A stretch of 64,000 nt of DNA from Acidithiobacillus montserratensis (GTDB lineage Bacteria; Pseudomonadota; Gammaproteobacteria; Acidithiobacillales; Acidithiobacillaceae). A model generated the notes under the pieces. That model was not told where the DNA came from. It saw only the letters and a program-made list of their open reading frames with translations, and made no database searches. The position numbers and the translations under genes were made by a program. The stretch is from assembly GCF_018853465.1 (NCBI RefSeq), contig NZ_JABBOU010000009.1:1-64000 (forward strand), written 5' to 3'. This document shows positions 1-10,231 of this stretch, piece by piece; position 1 is the first letter of the stretch, and each line of letters begins with the position of its first letter.

Positions 1-1360
1 AACCCGCCGCACTGTCCACCAGTTGCAGTATCTGCGGGATTTCCGGGGCGTTGTACCAGTCCAGTACGTCTTCCCGGTGGAGAATTTCCATGGCGCTGGC
101 GGTTGCGCCTTGTTGTACGGCATCGGCCAGAGCGCCAATGCCGGCATTGAAGCGATGACTACGTTGCAGACGGACGACTCCGGTGGAAAGGGGATTGATA
201 TGGCTGTGGCGGGCCTCCAACGGGCAGTCGCAAGTGGCTTGCAGCCAGGTGCAGGTGTCGGGATCATAGGCTCCGGCATCGCTGCACAAATCGGCGAGAA
301 CCGCACCAGCCTCGACGGAAGCCAACTGGTCCTGGTCCCCCAGCAGAATCAGCTGGGCGTGTTCCGGCAGGGCGCGTAACAGGGCGGCCATCATTTCCTG
401 ATGGATCATGGAAGCTTCATCCACAATCAGCACATCCAGATCCAGAGGGTGCTGGCGATCATGGCGCAAGCGACGGGTGCCCGGTTTCGCGCCCAGCAGG
501 CTGTGCAAGGTGCGGGCGGGCCCCAGGCGGGTAAAGGCGGCAGACAGTTCTGCTGCGTTCAGATGACCCAGGGGGGGTAACTGGGCTATGGCGCTGTGCA
601 GGGATTCATTGATGCGCACGGCGGCCTTGCCGGTGGGGGCGGCGAGGACAATGCGCAGCGGCTCCCGGGCCTGGGCCATGAGCAGGGCCATCAGGCGGGC
701 TGCTGTATAGGTTTTGCCGGTGCCGGGGCCGCCGGTGATGATGCTGAAGCGCCCGCGCATGGCCAGGGCGCAGGCGATTTTCTGCCAGGGAACAGATTCC
801 CGGGCGGTGGCAGCGTCGTTGGGGAATAATAATGAGAGCAGAGGATGAAGGCTCTCTGTCTGGACCGGATGGTGGATGGAGCAAGTCACCCGTTCAGTCA
901 GGCTGCGGGCGATGTCCCGGGCATCCCGCCAGTAGCGCCGTAAATAGAGACAGCCCTGATCCAGCACCAGGGGCGTTTCGCTGCCGTCTTCCGGAGTAGC
1001 ACCAGGCTGCTGATCGATTTGTGTTACGACCCGGCAGGGGCTGAGCTGGTCTATCCATGGCTGCAGGTCGGGCCAGTGCTGGAGCTGCTCCTGGATGGCG
1101 CTCAGCATTTCCGGCGGGCCGCTGAGGTAACGCGCAGGTTCCCGGAGGAAGCGGGCAATATCCAGACAGGTATGGCCTTCACCTTCCAGATGGGCGAGCA
1201 GGGCGGCGGCCAGCGGCAATAGTGCCGGGGGCTGGATCTCCAGACTGAGCAGAAAACGGGCAAAGCTCAGATCCAGCATCCGGAGCCAGCCGGAGGCTGT
1301 CCAGCTTTGTAAAAGCTGCATCATGGCTGCGGTGTTGGTCTGCCTTGAATAGCCATTCAT
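1..1360 (-). CDS. recD: RecD, exonuclease V alpha subunit (5' part only)
   Basis: Superfamily 1B 5'-3' helicase subunit of the RecBCD double-strand-break repair nuclease. The minus-strand frame is open from the ATG at 1360 to the window edge (about 453 codons; E. coli RecD is about 608 aa), so the C-terminal part is missing. Seen: a Walker A motif GGPGTGKT near residue 211, APTGKAA just after it, and a Walker B-like stretch DVLIVDEASM near residue 310 followed by LLGDQDQLASVEAG, all typical RecD helicase motifs. The start ATG overlaps the recB stop (ATGA), so translation is probably coupled to recB. Partial because the window ends, not because the gene is broken. Confidence 0.95.
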   Translation of the reverse strand, partial: MNGYSRQTNTAAMMQLLQSWTASGWLRMLDLSFARFLLSLEIQPPALLPLAAALLAHLEGEGHTCLDIARFLREPARYLSGPPEMLSAIQEQLQHWPDLQPWIDQLSPCRVVTQIDQQPGATPEDGSETPLVLDQGCLYLRRYWRDARDIARSLTERVTCSIHHPVQTESLHPLLSLLFPNDAATARESVPWQKIACALAMRGRFSIITGGPGTGKTYTAARLMALLMAQAREPLRIVLAAPTGKAAVRINESLHSAIAQLPPLGHLNAAELSAAFTRLGPARTLHSLLGAKPGTRRLRHDRQHPLDLDVLIVDEASMIHQEMMAALLRALPEHAQLILLGDQDQLASVEAGAVLADLCSDAGAYDPDTCTWLQATCDCPLEARHSHINPLSTGVVRLQRSHRFNAGIGALADAVQQGATASAMEILHREDVLDWYNAPEIPQILQLVDSAAG

Positions 1361-4300
1361 GAGACAAGTTCTCCAACCGCGAACAGGCGGTCCATGGCAT
1401 CAATCAGGGCAATATCTGCAGGCAGGTGGAACATGCCGCGCTGCGGTCCCCGGATACCGCGCAGGAAAAACAGCAGCGTTCCACCCAGGTGTTTTTCTGG
1501 CAGGTAATGCTGGCCCAGCCGCTGCCGGAGCAGACGGTGCAGGGCGAGTTGATAGAGGCTGGCCTGTAATTCGTAACGATGGCGCAGCGTCTGGGCGCGT
1601 AAATGCGGCGCCTCATAATCCGCGTCCCGGGTGCCGAGCAGGTTGGATTTATAATCCAGAACGTAATAGCGATCCTGCTGGACAAAAACCAGGTCCATGA
1701 AGCCGCGCATCATGCCGTGCAGGACCCGGTCTGGCAGGCGGGGGCGCTGCTCTTGAGGAAAAAAATAGGAGCGGCATAACTGGTCCAGCTCCCTGCTGCG
1801 TAACTCCGCGCTGGGAAACCAGAAAGCCATTTCACTCTGATAATGCTGCAGTTGCCCGAGGGTGGCGCCGGTATCCAGCAGGGGCGTTTGCACTATGGCG
1901 CGCAGCCATTCCAGGGTGGCTTCGCTCCAGTCCGATAAGTCGGCCAGGACACAGTCGCGCTGGATGCGGGCGCCCGCATCGGGTTCGAGGATGGCGGCGA
2001 AGCCCTGTCCGGCCAGCTTCTGTAATTGTTCATGGAGAAAGGTACCCGCCTGCATTCCCGGCGGATAGCGATGCCAGGCCGGGCCCTGGCTGGCGCGTTG
2101 CACCTGGGAGAAGGGGGGGGATGAGTGGCTGGCCGGGAGGTCACGAATCAGCGCGGAAAAACTCGCCACGCCCCAGTTTTTGTCAAAGCGGACCGAGTAT
2201 TCCGGGATAGCCGTGGCGGGGGTGTTGGTGGTTTCGGTGCTTTCAGTCACGGGAACTTCTGCCGGCAAGGGCATGATCTGGATATTTTCACGAATATCCG
2301 GGTTGTCCTGAAGCTGCTGGAGAAGCGCCCATAAATCTGCATCGTGGCGTTGTTTGCCTAGTAAATAGGCGATGGCGCTTTGGGTAAAAATCGGGGATTT
2401 GCCGCTGCTCGCTTCCGCCAACCCCAGAAAGAGGGCATATTCAGCGCGGGTCAGGGCCACGTAGAGCAAGCGCAGATCTTCCTGCAGGCGGGCACGTTCC
2501 GCTGCGTCCGGGTTTTCCGCTTCCCAGATAATTTCTGTCGCCGCGCCTTCCTGTCGAATCTGAAAAGCCTCGGATTTGGCTTTTTTATAGGTGGCGATAA
2601 AGGGCAGAAAAACCAGAGGATATTGCAGCCCTTTGGCCGCATGAATAGTCACCACGCGAATCAGTTCGGCATCACTTTCCAGACGCAGGATGTGGGCATC
2701 GCTCTGGTCATGGCCGAAGCTGATGGCTTCGCGCAGAAAGTGAATCAGGGCTTCGGGACCTTCCCGGATGGCGCTGGCCGTCTGCAGCAGTTCACCGAGT
2801 TGCAGCAGGTTGGTCAGCCGCCTTTCGCCATCAGCCTGCTGCAATAAACCCCGGGCGATGCCGAAGTGATGGATACTGTGGTGGAGCATGGCCAGCACCC
2901 CCTGGCGACGCCAGCGCCGGGAGAGGTCCTGAAAATTCGCGAGTTGTTCCTCCCAGATATTCTCCTCCCGATTGAAAGCATCCAGTTCCTGATGGGATAA
3001 GCCGAGCAACGGCAGGGCCAGGGCGACGCGCAGGCGCTGGATATTTTCGGGGTCGGCCACAGCCTCCAGCCAGAGCAGCAGGTTGTGGGCTTCCGGGCTG
3101 CTATACACCGAGTCTTTTTCCGAAAGATAGACACTGCGCAGGCGCCGCCTTTGCAACGCCTCGCGGATGCAGGCAGCTTCGTGGCGGTCACGCACCAGCA
3201 CAGCCATATCCTTGCCCCGTGCCCGGCGGAATGCCGGCGGAGCGCAGCGGTCATTGCTGAAGCCGCTGTCGGGATCGGTAAGAATTTGCGCCATGGTTTC
3301 GGCGGCTTGTTCGGCAGCGTAGCGCAGGTATTGGTCCTTGTTGAGTGGCTGTGCGGCGGCCCAGATACTCAGCGCCGGGCCGGGGCGACCCTGATACTGC
3401 CATTGCCAGACCTTACCCTGGGCCTGAACCGGCGAGTAAGGCAGGGGGTTGTCTGACTGGAGAGCAGTACTCGATGGCGAATTTTTTTGCTCTGGGGCAT
3501 AGGCAAAAGCCCCTTGGGGTTCCCGGCTTTCGGCGCCGTGATACAGGGCATTGAGGGTGGCCACCAGCGCCGCGCTGGAGCGGAAATTTTTATTGAGAAT
3601 ATAGTGACGACCTGCGGTCAGGCGCTGGACGCGCAGGTAGCTGTCGATGTCGGCACCGCGAAAGCGGTAGATGGATTGCTTGGGATCGCCAATGAGCAGC
3701 AGCAGGCGTTCGGGGTGGTTGTCGGCGGTGGCGTAAATGGCATCAAACACCTGGTATTGCAGGGCCGAGGTGTCCTGAAACTCATCAATCATGGCCACGG
3801 GATAACGGCTTTGCAGGCGACGGATGAGGGGCGCCGCGTGCAGCGGATCACGGAGAAGCCCGGCAAGACGGCGCAGATAATCCTGATGGCTGAGCTGGTG
3901 GCGGATAGCCTTGAGGGTGTGCAGGCGCTGCTGGACCCAGGCAGCGGCATGGCTTTGTAACTGCTTGTGGACCATATCGAAAGCGCCCCGCAGCGTATCC
4001 AGTTCTGCGAGGATGGTTTCCAGGACGCGGGCAGATTCCGGGGGGGTGATCTGCTCGTTCTTGTTGACGTTGGCCTGCAGCTGATTGGCGCAGAGCAGTT
4101 GGCATTTTTCCGGTTTGATGTTGATAGTGACGGTAGCGCTGTCCAGCCAGTCCTGTAATGCCTGAAAAACCGGCTTTATGGAGGCCGTCTTGTATTTCTT
4201 GCCATTCAGAGGGCTCTTGGGGCCGTCGAGGATCTGCAGGAGCCAGACACGTAAATCTTCCTGATGCGCTGCCCAGCGCCGTTTCAACGCCTGCAGTTGT

Positions 4301-4989
4301 TGCCGGGGTTCTTCCAGGGCTCGGGACAGATAATCGTTCAGAGTCAGGGTCGGCAGGGGTAAAGATGCCGCATTTTTCAGCAGGGGGGCGATGCTTTCCT
4401 GCACCTTTCCGGGATCCTGAAAAACCGCCAGCACCGCTTCCAGCAGGTCTTCCGGAAGGGGATAAATTTCCTGACGCCAGAAGTCACGAATGGCATCTTC
4501 CAGCAGGTCATCTTCATTTTGCAGCAGGCTTTCCCGGCTGTCGCTACCTGTCAGCAAGGCATGTTCACGGAGACTGCGCTGGCACCAGGCATCGATGGTG
4601 AAAATCGCGCTCTGGTCCATGGCGTCGGCGGCCAGGGACAGTCGCCAGGCGGCAAGCTGACGCTGGGCGGGGTCGGGATAATCCTGCAGTAAATCTTCCA
4701 GAAAGTTATCCGCCTGGATCTGTTCAGGATGACGAAAATAGCGCGCGGCTTCCTGCAGGCGTTCGCGGATGCGCTCTTTGAGTTCCTGAGTGGCGGCGCG
4801 GGTGAAAGTCATGACCAGGATATTTTCGGGCAGCAGGGGCGCGAAGCTGGGTTGATCGGGCTGGCGGTGTCCGAGAATCAGGCGGAGATACAGGGCGGCG
4901 ATGGTCCAGGTTTTTCCGGTGCCGGCACTGGCTTCAATGAGGCGACTGCCCCAGAGCGGCATCTGCAAAGGATCCAGAATAATGCTCAT
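1357..4989 (-). CDS. recB: RecB, exonuclease V beta subunit (helicase-nuclease)
   Basis: UvrD-like 3'-5' helicase and C-terminal nuclease of RecBCD. The 1210 aa match the family size. Seen: Walker A in EASAGTGKT (residues 19-27), VMTFTRAAT, the DEFQDTS Walker B region, GDPKQSIYRFRGAD, the late helicase motif VVTIHAAKGLQYP, and the nuclease signature FMDLVF followed by YYVLDYKSN near residue 1110. The frame is open 37 codons further upstream, but the ATG at 4989 was chosen because it overlaps the recC stop (ATGA), the same junction as recB/recD. Intact by inspection. Confidence 0.96.
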   Translation of the reverse strand: MSIILDPLQMPLWGSRLIEASAGTGKTWTIAALYLRLILGHRQPDQPSFAPLLPENILVMTFTRAATQELKERIRERLQEAARYFRHPEQIQADNFLEDLLQDYPDPAQRQLAAWRLSLAADAMDQSAIFTIDAWCQRSLREHALLTGSDSRESLLQNEDDLLEDAIRDFWRQEIYPLPEDLLEAVLAVFQDPGKVQESIAPLLKNAASLPLPTLTLNDYLSRALEEPRQQLQALKRRWAAHQEDLRVWLLQILDGPKSPLNGKKYKTASIKPVFQALQDWLDSATVTINIKPEKCQLLCANQLQANVNKNEQITPPESARVLETILAELDTLRGAFDMVHKQLQSHAAAWVQQRLHTLKAIRHQLSHQDYLRRLAGLLRDPLHAAPLIRRLQSRYPVAMIDEFQDTSALQYQVFDAIYATADNHPERLLLLIGDPKQSIYRFRGADIDSYLRVQRLTAGRHYILNKNFRSSAALVATLNALYHGAESREPQGAFAYAPEQKNSPSSTALQSDNPLPYSPVQAQGKVWQWQYQGRPGPALSIWAAAQPLNKDQYLRYAAEQAAETMAQILTDPDSGFSNDRCAPPAFRRARGKDMAVLVRDRHEAACIREALQRRRLRSVYLSEKDSVYSSPEAHNLLLWLEAVADPENIQRLRVALALPLLGLSHQELDAFNREENIWEEQLANFQDLSRRWRRQGVLAMLHHSIHHFGIARGLLQQADGERRLTNLLQLGELLQTASAIREGPEALIHFLREAISFGHDQSDAHILRLESDAELIRVVTIHAAKGLQYPLVFLPFIATYKKAKSEAFQIRQEGAATEIIWEAENPDAAERARLQEDLRLLYVALTRAEYALFLGLAEASSGKSPIFTQSAIAYLLGKQRHDADLWALLQQLQDNPDIRENIQIMPLPAEVPVTESTETTNTPATAIPEYSVRFDKNWGVASFSALIRDLPASHSSPPFSQVQRASQGPAWHRYPPGMQAGTFLHEQLQKLAGQGFAAILEPDAGARIQRDCVLADLSDWSEATLEWLRAIVQTPLLDTGATLGQLQHYQSEMAFWFPSAELRSRELDQLCRSYFFPQEQRPRLPDRVLHGMMRGFMDLVFVQQDRYYVLDYKSNLLGTRDADYEAPHLRAQTLRHRYELQASLYQLALHRLLRQRLGQHYLPEKHLGGTLLFFLRGIRGPQRGMFHLPADIALIDAMDRLFAVGELVS

Positions 4990-7900
4990 GGCCGGGCTTC
5001 CTCTTCCGGGCCGGATATTTCCAGGCTGGATATTTCGAGGGTTTCCAGCCAAGTGACAAAGGGCCGGTACAGGGCTTCCGCATAGTCTGCAAAGCCCCAT
5101 TGACGGGGGCCGCAGCGCTGGCTGCTGAGGCTCGCAAAATCCGGATAGTCCCGGGCGAGGCCAAGATAACTGTGGACCTCCCCGGCGCTGTACTGGCCAC
5201 CGTCATAGACGATCTGGGGCTTTCCGCCCTGCAATGCGGCTACGGCCGTTTTCAGGGCGACCGGCAGGGGCTGGAGCAGCCCTTCCGCCCAGATGCCCAT
5301 GATCTCCTCCAGAATGTCGACAGCGGCTTCAATGGGCCCTGCGCTGCTGATTACAGCATCCTGGCCGAGGAACAGGGCCTTGCAGGGCAGCCCTTGCGCG
5401 GCAGCCAGCAATTGCTGGATCCAGAGCTCCGCGACCTTATCGGCCTGAACCTGGTGTTGATCATCGAGCAGACGGCTGGCCCGGCAGACCAGAAACGCCT
5501 GCTCATGGGCGGCATTGCAGTAGAGAGGCGGGAGCCAGTCTTCCAGGGACAGATGGGCGTTGGCGAGCTGCAGGCGGTGCCGCTGGCGATCCGGCTGCCA
5601 GATCTGCATCCACTGCTGCCAGAGCGCGAGCATGGGTTCGGCAGTACTACGCAGGGCCTCGGCCTGGCGTTGTCCGAGGATACCAAAGGAATAGTCGCCA
5701 GCGCGTAATTGGGCGGCAATTTTATGATCCACCAGCGCCGGACTTTCTGCTGACTTTTCACTTCTTTCAACCCGGTTTTCAATAGATCCCGGGCCGGTGA
5801 CGGTTTCCAGCACGGCGTTGAGCAGGGCGTAGTGATTCAGACCGTTCAGGACAAAAATTTCATCATCCTCAGCACCGTGGTCCTCGTCTCCAAAAAAGGT
5901 TTCCAGACGCTGCTGGTAAAAGGCTCGCGCCGGGCAGCGGAAAAATACTTGCAAATCCCGCAGGCTATGCTGGCTGTTGGCGGGTTCAGGGAGGATTTTC
6001 AGCGATGGCAGAGATGGCGGAACCTCCGGATCGGGAAACCACTCCCTGGCCCAAGTGGGGTATTTTTCGGGCTCTTCCAGATAGCGCGGGCTGAAGGCTT
6101 GCAGGGGGTGCACCCGGGTAATGCGGCGCAGCAGACGGTTTTTTTCCGGATCAGCGGCGTCTGCGGATGCTTGCACATTTTCTGCGGGCACCGGCTCCGG
6201 CCAGGCCTGACGAATGGCATCGCGGAGCTGGCTGATCATCAAGGCCGGTTGCCGGGCGGTATTATTGCGCGGATCCCGGCCCGTCCAGCTGATATAGAGA
6301 GTTTGCCGCGCGGCCAGAAGCGCTTCCAGCATGAGGTAGTGATCATCATCCCGACGTGATCGGTCGCCGGGGCGGCTCATGCCTGGCAGGGCCATCAGGT
6401 CAAAATCGGGACGCGGATGGCGACGGGGATAATCTTCCTCATTCATTCCGAGCAGGCAGATCATCGGGTAGGGCACGGCGCGCATGGGCAGGAGGGTGCA
6501 AAAGGTGACCCCGCCGCCGAGAAAGTGGCGCTGTAATTCGGACCGGTCGAGCATGTCCAGCCAGGTGCTGCGGAACACCGACAGCGGCAGGCTTTCGGCA
6601 AAGTCGGCCAGAGCACAGTCATCCAGCCATTGCTGCAGGGCGGTATCCAGTTGTTGCAGGACTTCCGCATCCTCTGCGTCTTCGCCACTGAAAAAATCCT
6701 GGAGCAGTTGTCGGGCTGCTGCCGCCCAGTCTGGAGGAGTCCGGGCAGTGGACAAATGCTCCTGCCAGAATTCCAGATGCTCCAGCAGCTGGTTGAGGGG
6801 ACCCAGCAGCGCGGCATCCAGTCCTCCCGCCTCGCCAAAGGCTTCAATGCCGGCAAAATGACTGTCATGCCCGTTGGCATAGCCGAGATTCAGACGCTGG
6901 AGCGCAAAAGCACCGCTGTTCTGGGTTCCGCAGTGGGTCATGCCCAGGGCCTCGCGATGGGCTGCCGATAATCCCCAGCGCCATCCCGCGCTTTCCATCC
7001 AGGATTCCAGCAGGGGCAGGTCTTCTGTGCTCACCGCAAAGCGTTGACGCAGGGCTGGGCAATGCAGCAGGTCGCGGATTTCGCTTTGTCGGCAGCGCTG
7101 TTCCGGCAATTGCAATAGCCACTCCAGGGCTTCCAGCAGGGGGGATTCCTGGCGGGCCTGCAAATCGACGATATGGTAAGGAATGTAGCGGGGGTCGCCA
7201 TGCGCGTATTGCTCAAACGTGGCGCGAATCAAGGGGGCGAAGCGACTGATATCCGGGACCATGACGATCATGTCCCGGGGTTGTAATGATCCTGTAGCCA
7301 GCGCGGCCAGCAACTGGTCATGGAGGACCTGCAGTTCCCGCAAGGGACTATGGGCCAGATGAAAGACGATGGAATGGTCGCTTTCGGCAATGGGCGCAAC
7401 GTGTTCCGGGCTGATGACTTCCTGCTCGCGAATCAATACCTGCAACTGGCGGAGCAGGGTTTCACCCTGATCTTCGCTGAACAGGTCAATACGCGGGATG
7501 CCCCACTGACTTTGCCGGGTGCGGGTGTCATCCCACTGCTCCAGCATGTTCAGAAAATCCCGGCCCTGACGACCCCATTGGGCGAGTAGCGCATTACATT
7601 CACTGTGCAGGTTTTCGGGGGCGATCAGGCTCAGATCCTTGCCCTGGCGTAGGGGCTGACGGCGACTTTCCCGGCGCAGCAGTTCGCGTCCGGAAATAAT
7701 ATCTCCCCAGTAATAACGACAGGGATTGGGCACGGCGAGCAGGACCTGCATGTTCTGGCCCAGAGCGGCCAAGGCGCTCAGGCTTTGTTCGGGCAGGGTG
7801 GCGGCACCAAAAAGCACGACCCGGCGTGGCAAGGCTTTCACCGGGGTGTTGCCTGTTCGCATGGCCTCCATAAACGCCCGGTGGATTTCTGCCCGTCCCC

Positions 7901-8516
7901 TGGCGCTATCTTGCCCTTGCAGGTCCTGCTGTATTGCCTGCCAGAGTTGAGGCTGCCAGCGTTGCTCATCGGGAATACGTGACACGTCTCCCTGAGCCGA
8001 GCGCAGGACGGTCTGCCCTTTGCTCCAGTCCTCCAGCCAGTCACTGCGATATACCTGATACTGATCGAACAAGTCGGCGATTTGTATGGCCAGCTGCCAG
8101 CGGCGTTCGACCCCAACGTTGCCAGACTCGGCCAGGGTGGGTCCTAGTGGCGCAAAGTTCGGGTCAGAAAATTGTTGCGGCAACAGGCGCAGCACACGCC
8201 AGGTCAGCGTTGACTTGTCCAGGGGAGAGCGGCTGCTGACCTGCTCACGGCCCAGTACCCGGGCATAACAGTCCCAGAGAAAACGACCCGGCAGCATGAC
8301 CTTGACGGCGGCGCAGATGCCTTCCTGTTGCGCCAGGGTCCACTGTAACCACTCGGCAATACCATTACTTTGTACCAGAAAAATTTCTTCTTCGAGGGGA
8401 TGCAGGGGGTGCTCGCGTAACCATTGGAGGATGGCATCGCGCAGCCACTCCAGACGATCACCGTGGAGGACCATAAAACCGGGTTCCAGGGAGGGTCTGG
8501 CGAAACTTTCAGTCAT
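4986..8516 (-). CDS. recC: RecC, exonuclease V gamma subunit
   Basis: Structural and Chi-recognition subunit of RecBCD; it resembles a helicase but lacks working helicase motifs. At 1176 aa it is slightly longer than E. coli RecC (about 1122). Family-like stretches include the N-terminal LEEEIFLVQSNGIAEWLQWTLA region, FLWDCYARVLG, VVLFGAATLPEQSLSALAALG, LCLLGMNEEDYPR-type sequence (here ICLLGMNEEDYPR) and TLYISWTGRDPRNN. Gene order recC-recB-recD with 4-nt overlaps. Its ATG lies inside the end of the upstream DUF2063 gene (8-nt overlap), so it appears to be part of the same transcript as the MNIO gene set. Confidence 0.95.
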   Translation of the reverse strand: MTESFARPSLEPGFMVLHGDRLEWLRDAILQWLREHPLHPLEEEIFLVQSNGIAEWLQWTLAQQEGICAAVKVMLPGRFLWDCYARVLGREQVSSRSPLDKSTLTWRVLRLLPQQFSDPNFAPLGPTLAESGNVGVERRWQLAIQIADLFDQYQVYRSDWLEDWSKGQTVLRSAQGDVSRIPDEQRWQPQLWQAIQQDLQGQDSARGRAEIHRAFMEAMRTGNTPVKALPRRVVLFGAATLPEQSLSALAALGQNMQVLLAVPNPCRYYWGDIISGRELLRRESRRQPLRQGKDLSLIAPENLHSECNALLAQWGRQGRDFLNMLEQWDDTRTRQSQWGIPRIDLFSEDQGETLLRQLQVLIREQEVISPEHVAPIAESDHSIVFHLAHSPLRELQVLHDQLLAALATGSLQPRDMIVMVPDISRFAPLIRATFEQYAHGDPRYIPYHIVDLQARQESPLLEALEWLLQLPEQRCRQSEIRDLLHCPALRQRFAVSTEDLPLLESWMESAGWRWGLSAAHREALGMTHCGTQNSGAFALQRLNLGYANGHDSHFAGIEAFGEAGGLDAALLGPLNQLLEHLEFWQEHLSTARTPPDWAAAARQLLQDFFSGEDAEDAEVLQQLDTALQQWLDDCALADFAESLPLSVFRSTWLDMLDRSELQRHFLGGGVTFCTLLPMRAVPYPMICLLGMNEEDYPRRHPRPDFDLMALPGMSRPGDRSRRDDDHYLMLEALLAARQTLYISWTGRDPRNNTARQPALMISQLRDAIRQAWPEPVPAENVQASADAADPEKNRLLRRITRVHPLQAFSPRYLEEPEKYPTWAREWFPDPEVPPSLPSLKILPEPANSQHSLRDLQVFFRCPARAFYQQRLETFFGDEDHGAEDDEIFVLNGLNHYALLNAVLETVTGPGSIENRVERSEKSAESPALVDHKIAAQLRAGDYSFGILGQRQAEALRSTAEPMLALWQQWMQIWQPDRQRHRLQLANAHLSLEDWLPPLYCNAAHEQAFLVCRASRLLDDQHQVQADKVAELWIQQLLAAAQGLPCKALFLGQDAVISSAGPIEAAVDILEEIMGIWAEGLLQPLPVALKTAVAALQGGKPQIVYDGGQYSAGEVHSYLGLARDYPDFASLSSQRCGPRQWGFADYAEALYRPFVTWLETLEISSLEISGPEEEARP

Positions 8517-9300
8517 CAGGGTCGAGTGGTTGAATCATCTGCAGGTCCAGCATCTGGCGCAGCCGCTGGTTTACTTGCGCAGCGAAGCTGCGGGCATCGC
8601 CGTCAATTCGAGCATTGTCCTGCCAGTGCTGGAACAGGGTGGTGCCAGACTGGGGTTGGGCCTTCAGAGTGACGAGTAGGTGCAGGCTCAAGGCATCGGG
8701 TTCCAGCATCTGGACAATATCGTCCCGGTCCCGATAAAGGTACAAGGAAACCGCTTGCGGGTCGAGCGTGGGCGCGGCGCTGAAATCCGGCTGGAGCAGC
8801 AGTTGTTGAACGGGATAGGCATATTGTACCAGGGCGTGTACCGGATTCAGTTGCAGGGCCACGGTCCAGGGATCTGCTGCCTCGATATCCTCCCTATTTT
8901 CGCGACATCCTTCGGCCTCGGCGACGCCCAGAGCCAGTTCCAACCATTCGAGGTGGGCCAGTTCCGGGGCATAGGGTAGGGTTTGCCGGAGCTGTGCTTG
9001 ATGCAGGTTCAGGTAAGCCATGAATTCATCGGGAATCTGTCGAAAAAAAGGGCTGCGACAGGCGTGTTCGGCAATGAAAGCATCCCGCCAGTGCATATAG
9101 AAGCTTTCGCCGAGGCAGCGAATCCACAATGGAAAACAAGCCCGCAGTGCTGCATCAAAATTAGCAACCAGCAGTTCCCGGTAGAGGCTGGCAGCCTGGC
9201 TGTCAAAACTTTCCGGGCAGGGAGAATGATCGGGGTCGCGCAGATGCGCGCTCAAGGCACGGAGCTGTTCCTTGGGGCCTTGCCACTCATCAGGAAACAT
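8509..9300 (-). CDS. DUF2063 family protein, MNIO partner (BufC/HvfC-like)
   Basis: 263 aa. The N-terminal third has the features of the DUF2063 putative DNA-binding/partner domain: a short helix-rich region with SLYRELLVANFDAALRACFP and then FIAEHACRSPFFRQIPDEF, which matches the family pattern of a helix followed by HxxxSPxFxxIPxEF. Such proteins sit next to DUF692/MNIO enzymes and are thought to present the precursor peptide to the enzyme (family knowledge). The start overlaps the DUF692 stop by 11 nt, and the end overlaps recC by 8 nt. I infer a role in peptide maturation; nothing in its sequence points to DNA repair. Confidence 0.8.
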   Translation of the reverse strand: MFPDEWQGPKEQLRALSAHLRDPDHSPCPESFDSQAASLYRELLVANFDAALRACFPLWIRCLGESFYMHWRDAFIAEHACRSPFFRQIPDEFMAYLNLHQAQLRQTLPYAPELAHLEWLELALGVAEAEGCRENREDIEAADPWTVALQLNPVHALVQYAYPVQQLLLQPDFSAAPTLDPQAVSLYLYRDRDDIVQMLEPDALSLHLLVTLKAQPQSGTTLFQHWQDNARIDGDARSFAAQVNQRLRQMLDLQMIQPLDPDD

Positions 9301-10123
9301 GGGGATTTTCTGGCGGACGGATTTTTTGCGCTTCCTGGAGCAGGAGGGGCAAGGGCGGAATTTGATTATCCCATTCCAGCAGGGTGGGTTTGCTGCCGAA
9401 CAGTTCCCGACTGTACTGCAAGAGTGCCCACACGGCGGGGTCCACAGCCGTATCGTGGGTATCGATCAACCAGCCCTGCCCATGCCGCTGATGCCCGGCA
9501 ATATGTTGATAAACAATGCTTTCTGCGGGGATGGCGCGTAAAAAAGCCCGGGCATCATAATGATGATTGCTGCTGTTCACATATAAATTGTTGAGATCCA
9601 GCAACAGGTTGCAGCCGGATTTGTGCAGCAGTCCGAGCAGAAAGTCCTGCTCGCTTAAGCTGCTCTCGGCATAATCCCCGTAATAGGCGGTGTTCTCTAT
9701 GATCAGGGGCAGGTTCAGGAAATCCTGAACCTGCTGGATGCGACCTGCGACATAATCCAGCATGTTTTCCGTCAGCGGGAGGGGCAGCAGATCGTAGAGC
9801 TGGCCATGGTCGGCACAAAAAGCCAGGTGTTCGCTGTAGTAGTGAATGTCGTGTTCGCTGAGGAAGTCCTGTACGGTCTGCAAAAATTCGGTGTCGAGGG
9901 GTTCCGGGCCGGCAATGGACAGCGACAGGCCATGAGCAATAAAGGGATAGGCTTCAGTCAACTGGCGCAGTTGGCGCTGTGGGCGCCCGCCAAAGCCTAT
10001 CCAGTTTTCCGGAGCCAGTTCAAAAAAGTCGATACCACTTCGGGGGTGGGCAAGCAAATCGTCCAGAAATTCCCGGCGCAAACCCAGGCCAATATCTTGA
10101 TCAGACAGGCTGAAGGAGGGCAT
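9290..10123 (-). CDS. DUF692 / MNIO multinuclear iron oxidase (BufB/HvfB-like)
   Basis: 277 aa, a TIM-barrel enzyme of the DUF692 (MNIO) family. These use two or three iron ions to modify cysteines of ribosomal peptides oxidatively (family knowledge). Conserved stretches seen in order: IDFFELAPENW, IAHGLSLSIAG, YSEHLAF, LIIENTAYY, LLLDLNNLYVNS, YQHIAGH and DTHDTAVD, which carry the expected His, Asp, Glu and Asn metal ligands. It lies 108 nt after a small secreted peptide gene with [E/D]xxC motifs (likely substrate) and overlaps the DUF2063 gene by 11 nt. The standard three-gene layout of bufferin/HvfABC systems supports the call. The substrate modification is inferred. Confidence 0.87.
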   Translation of the reverse strand: MPSFSLSDQDIGLGLRREFLDDLLAHPRSGIDFFELAPENWIGFGGRPQRQLRQLTEAYPFIAHGLSLSIAGPEPLDTEFLQTVQDFLSEHDIHYYSEHLAFCADHGQLYDLLPLPLTENMLDYVAGRIQQVQDFLNLPLIIENTAYYGDYAESSLSEQDFLLGLLHKSGCNLLLDLNNLYVNSSNHHYDARAFLRAIPAESIVYQHIAGHQRHGQGWLIDTHDTAVDPAVWALLQYSRELFGSKPTLLEWDNQIPPLPLLLQEAQKIRPPENPHVS

Positions 10124-10231
10124 GGGGATCAGCCTGTTGAAACGTACACTGAGGGTTTGTCCATTTTCCTGAAACAGATGAAGCCAGCCGGGTGCAGAGG
10201 CTTCAAGGAGTTACGGATGCGGAGAATATAC

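Noticed and set aside
1357-5100. Longer recB starting at 5100
   Set aside because: The extra 37 codons lie inside recC; the ATG at 4989 gives the same ATGA junction as recB/recD.
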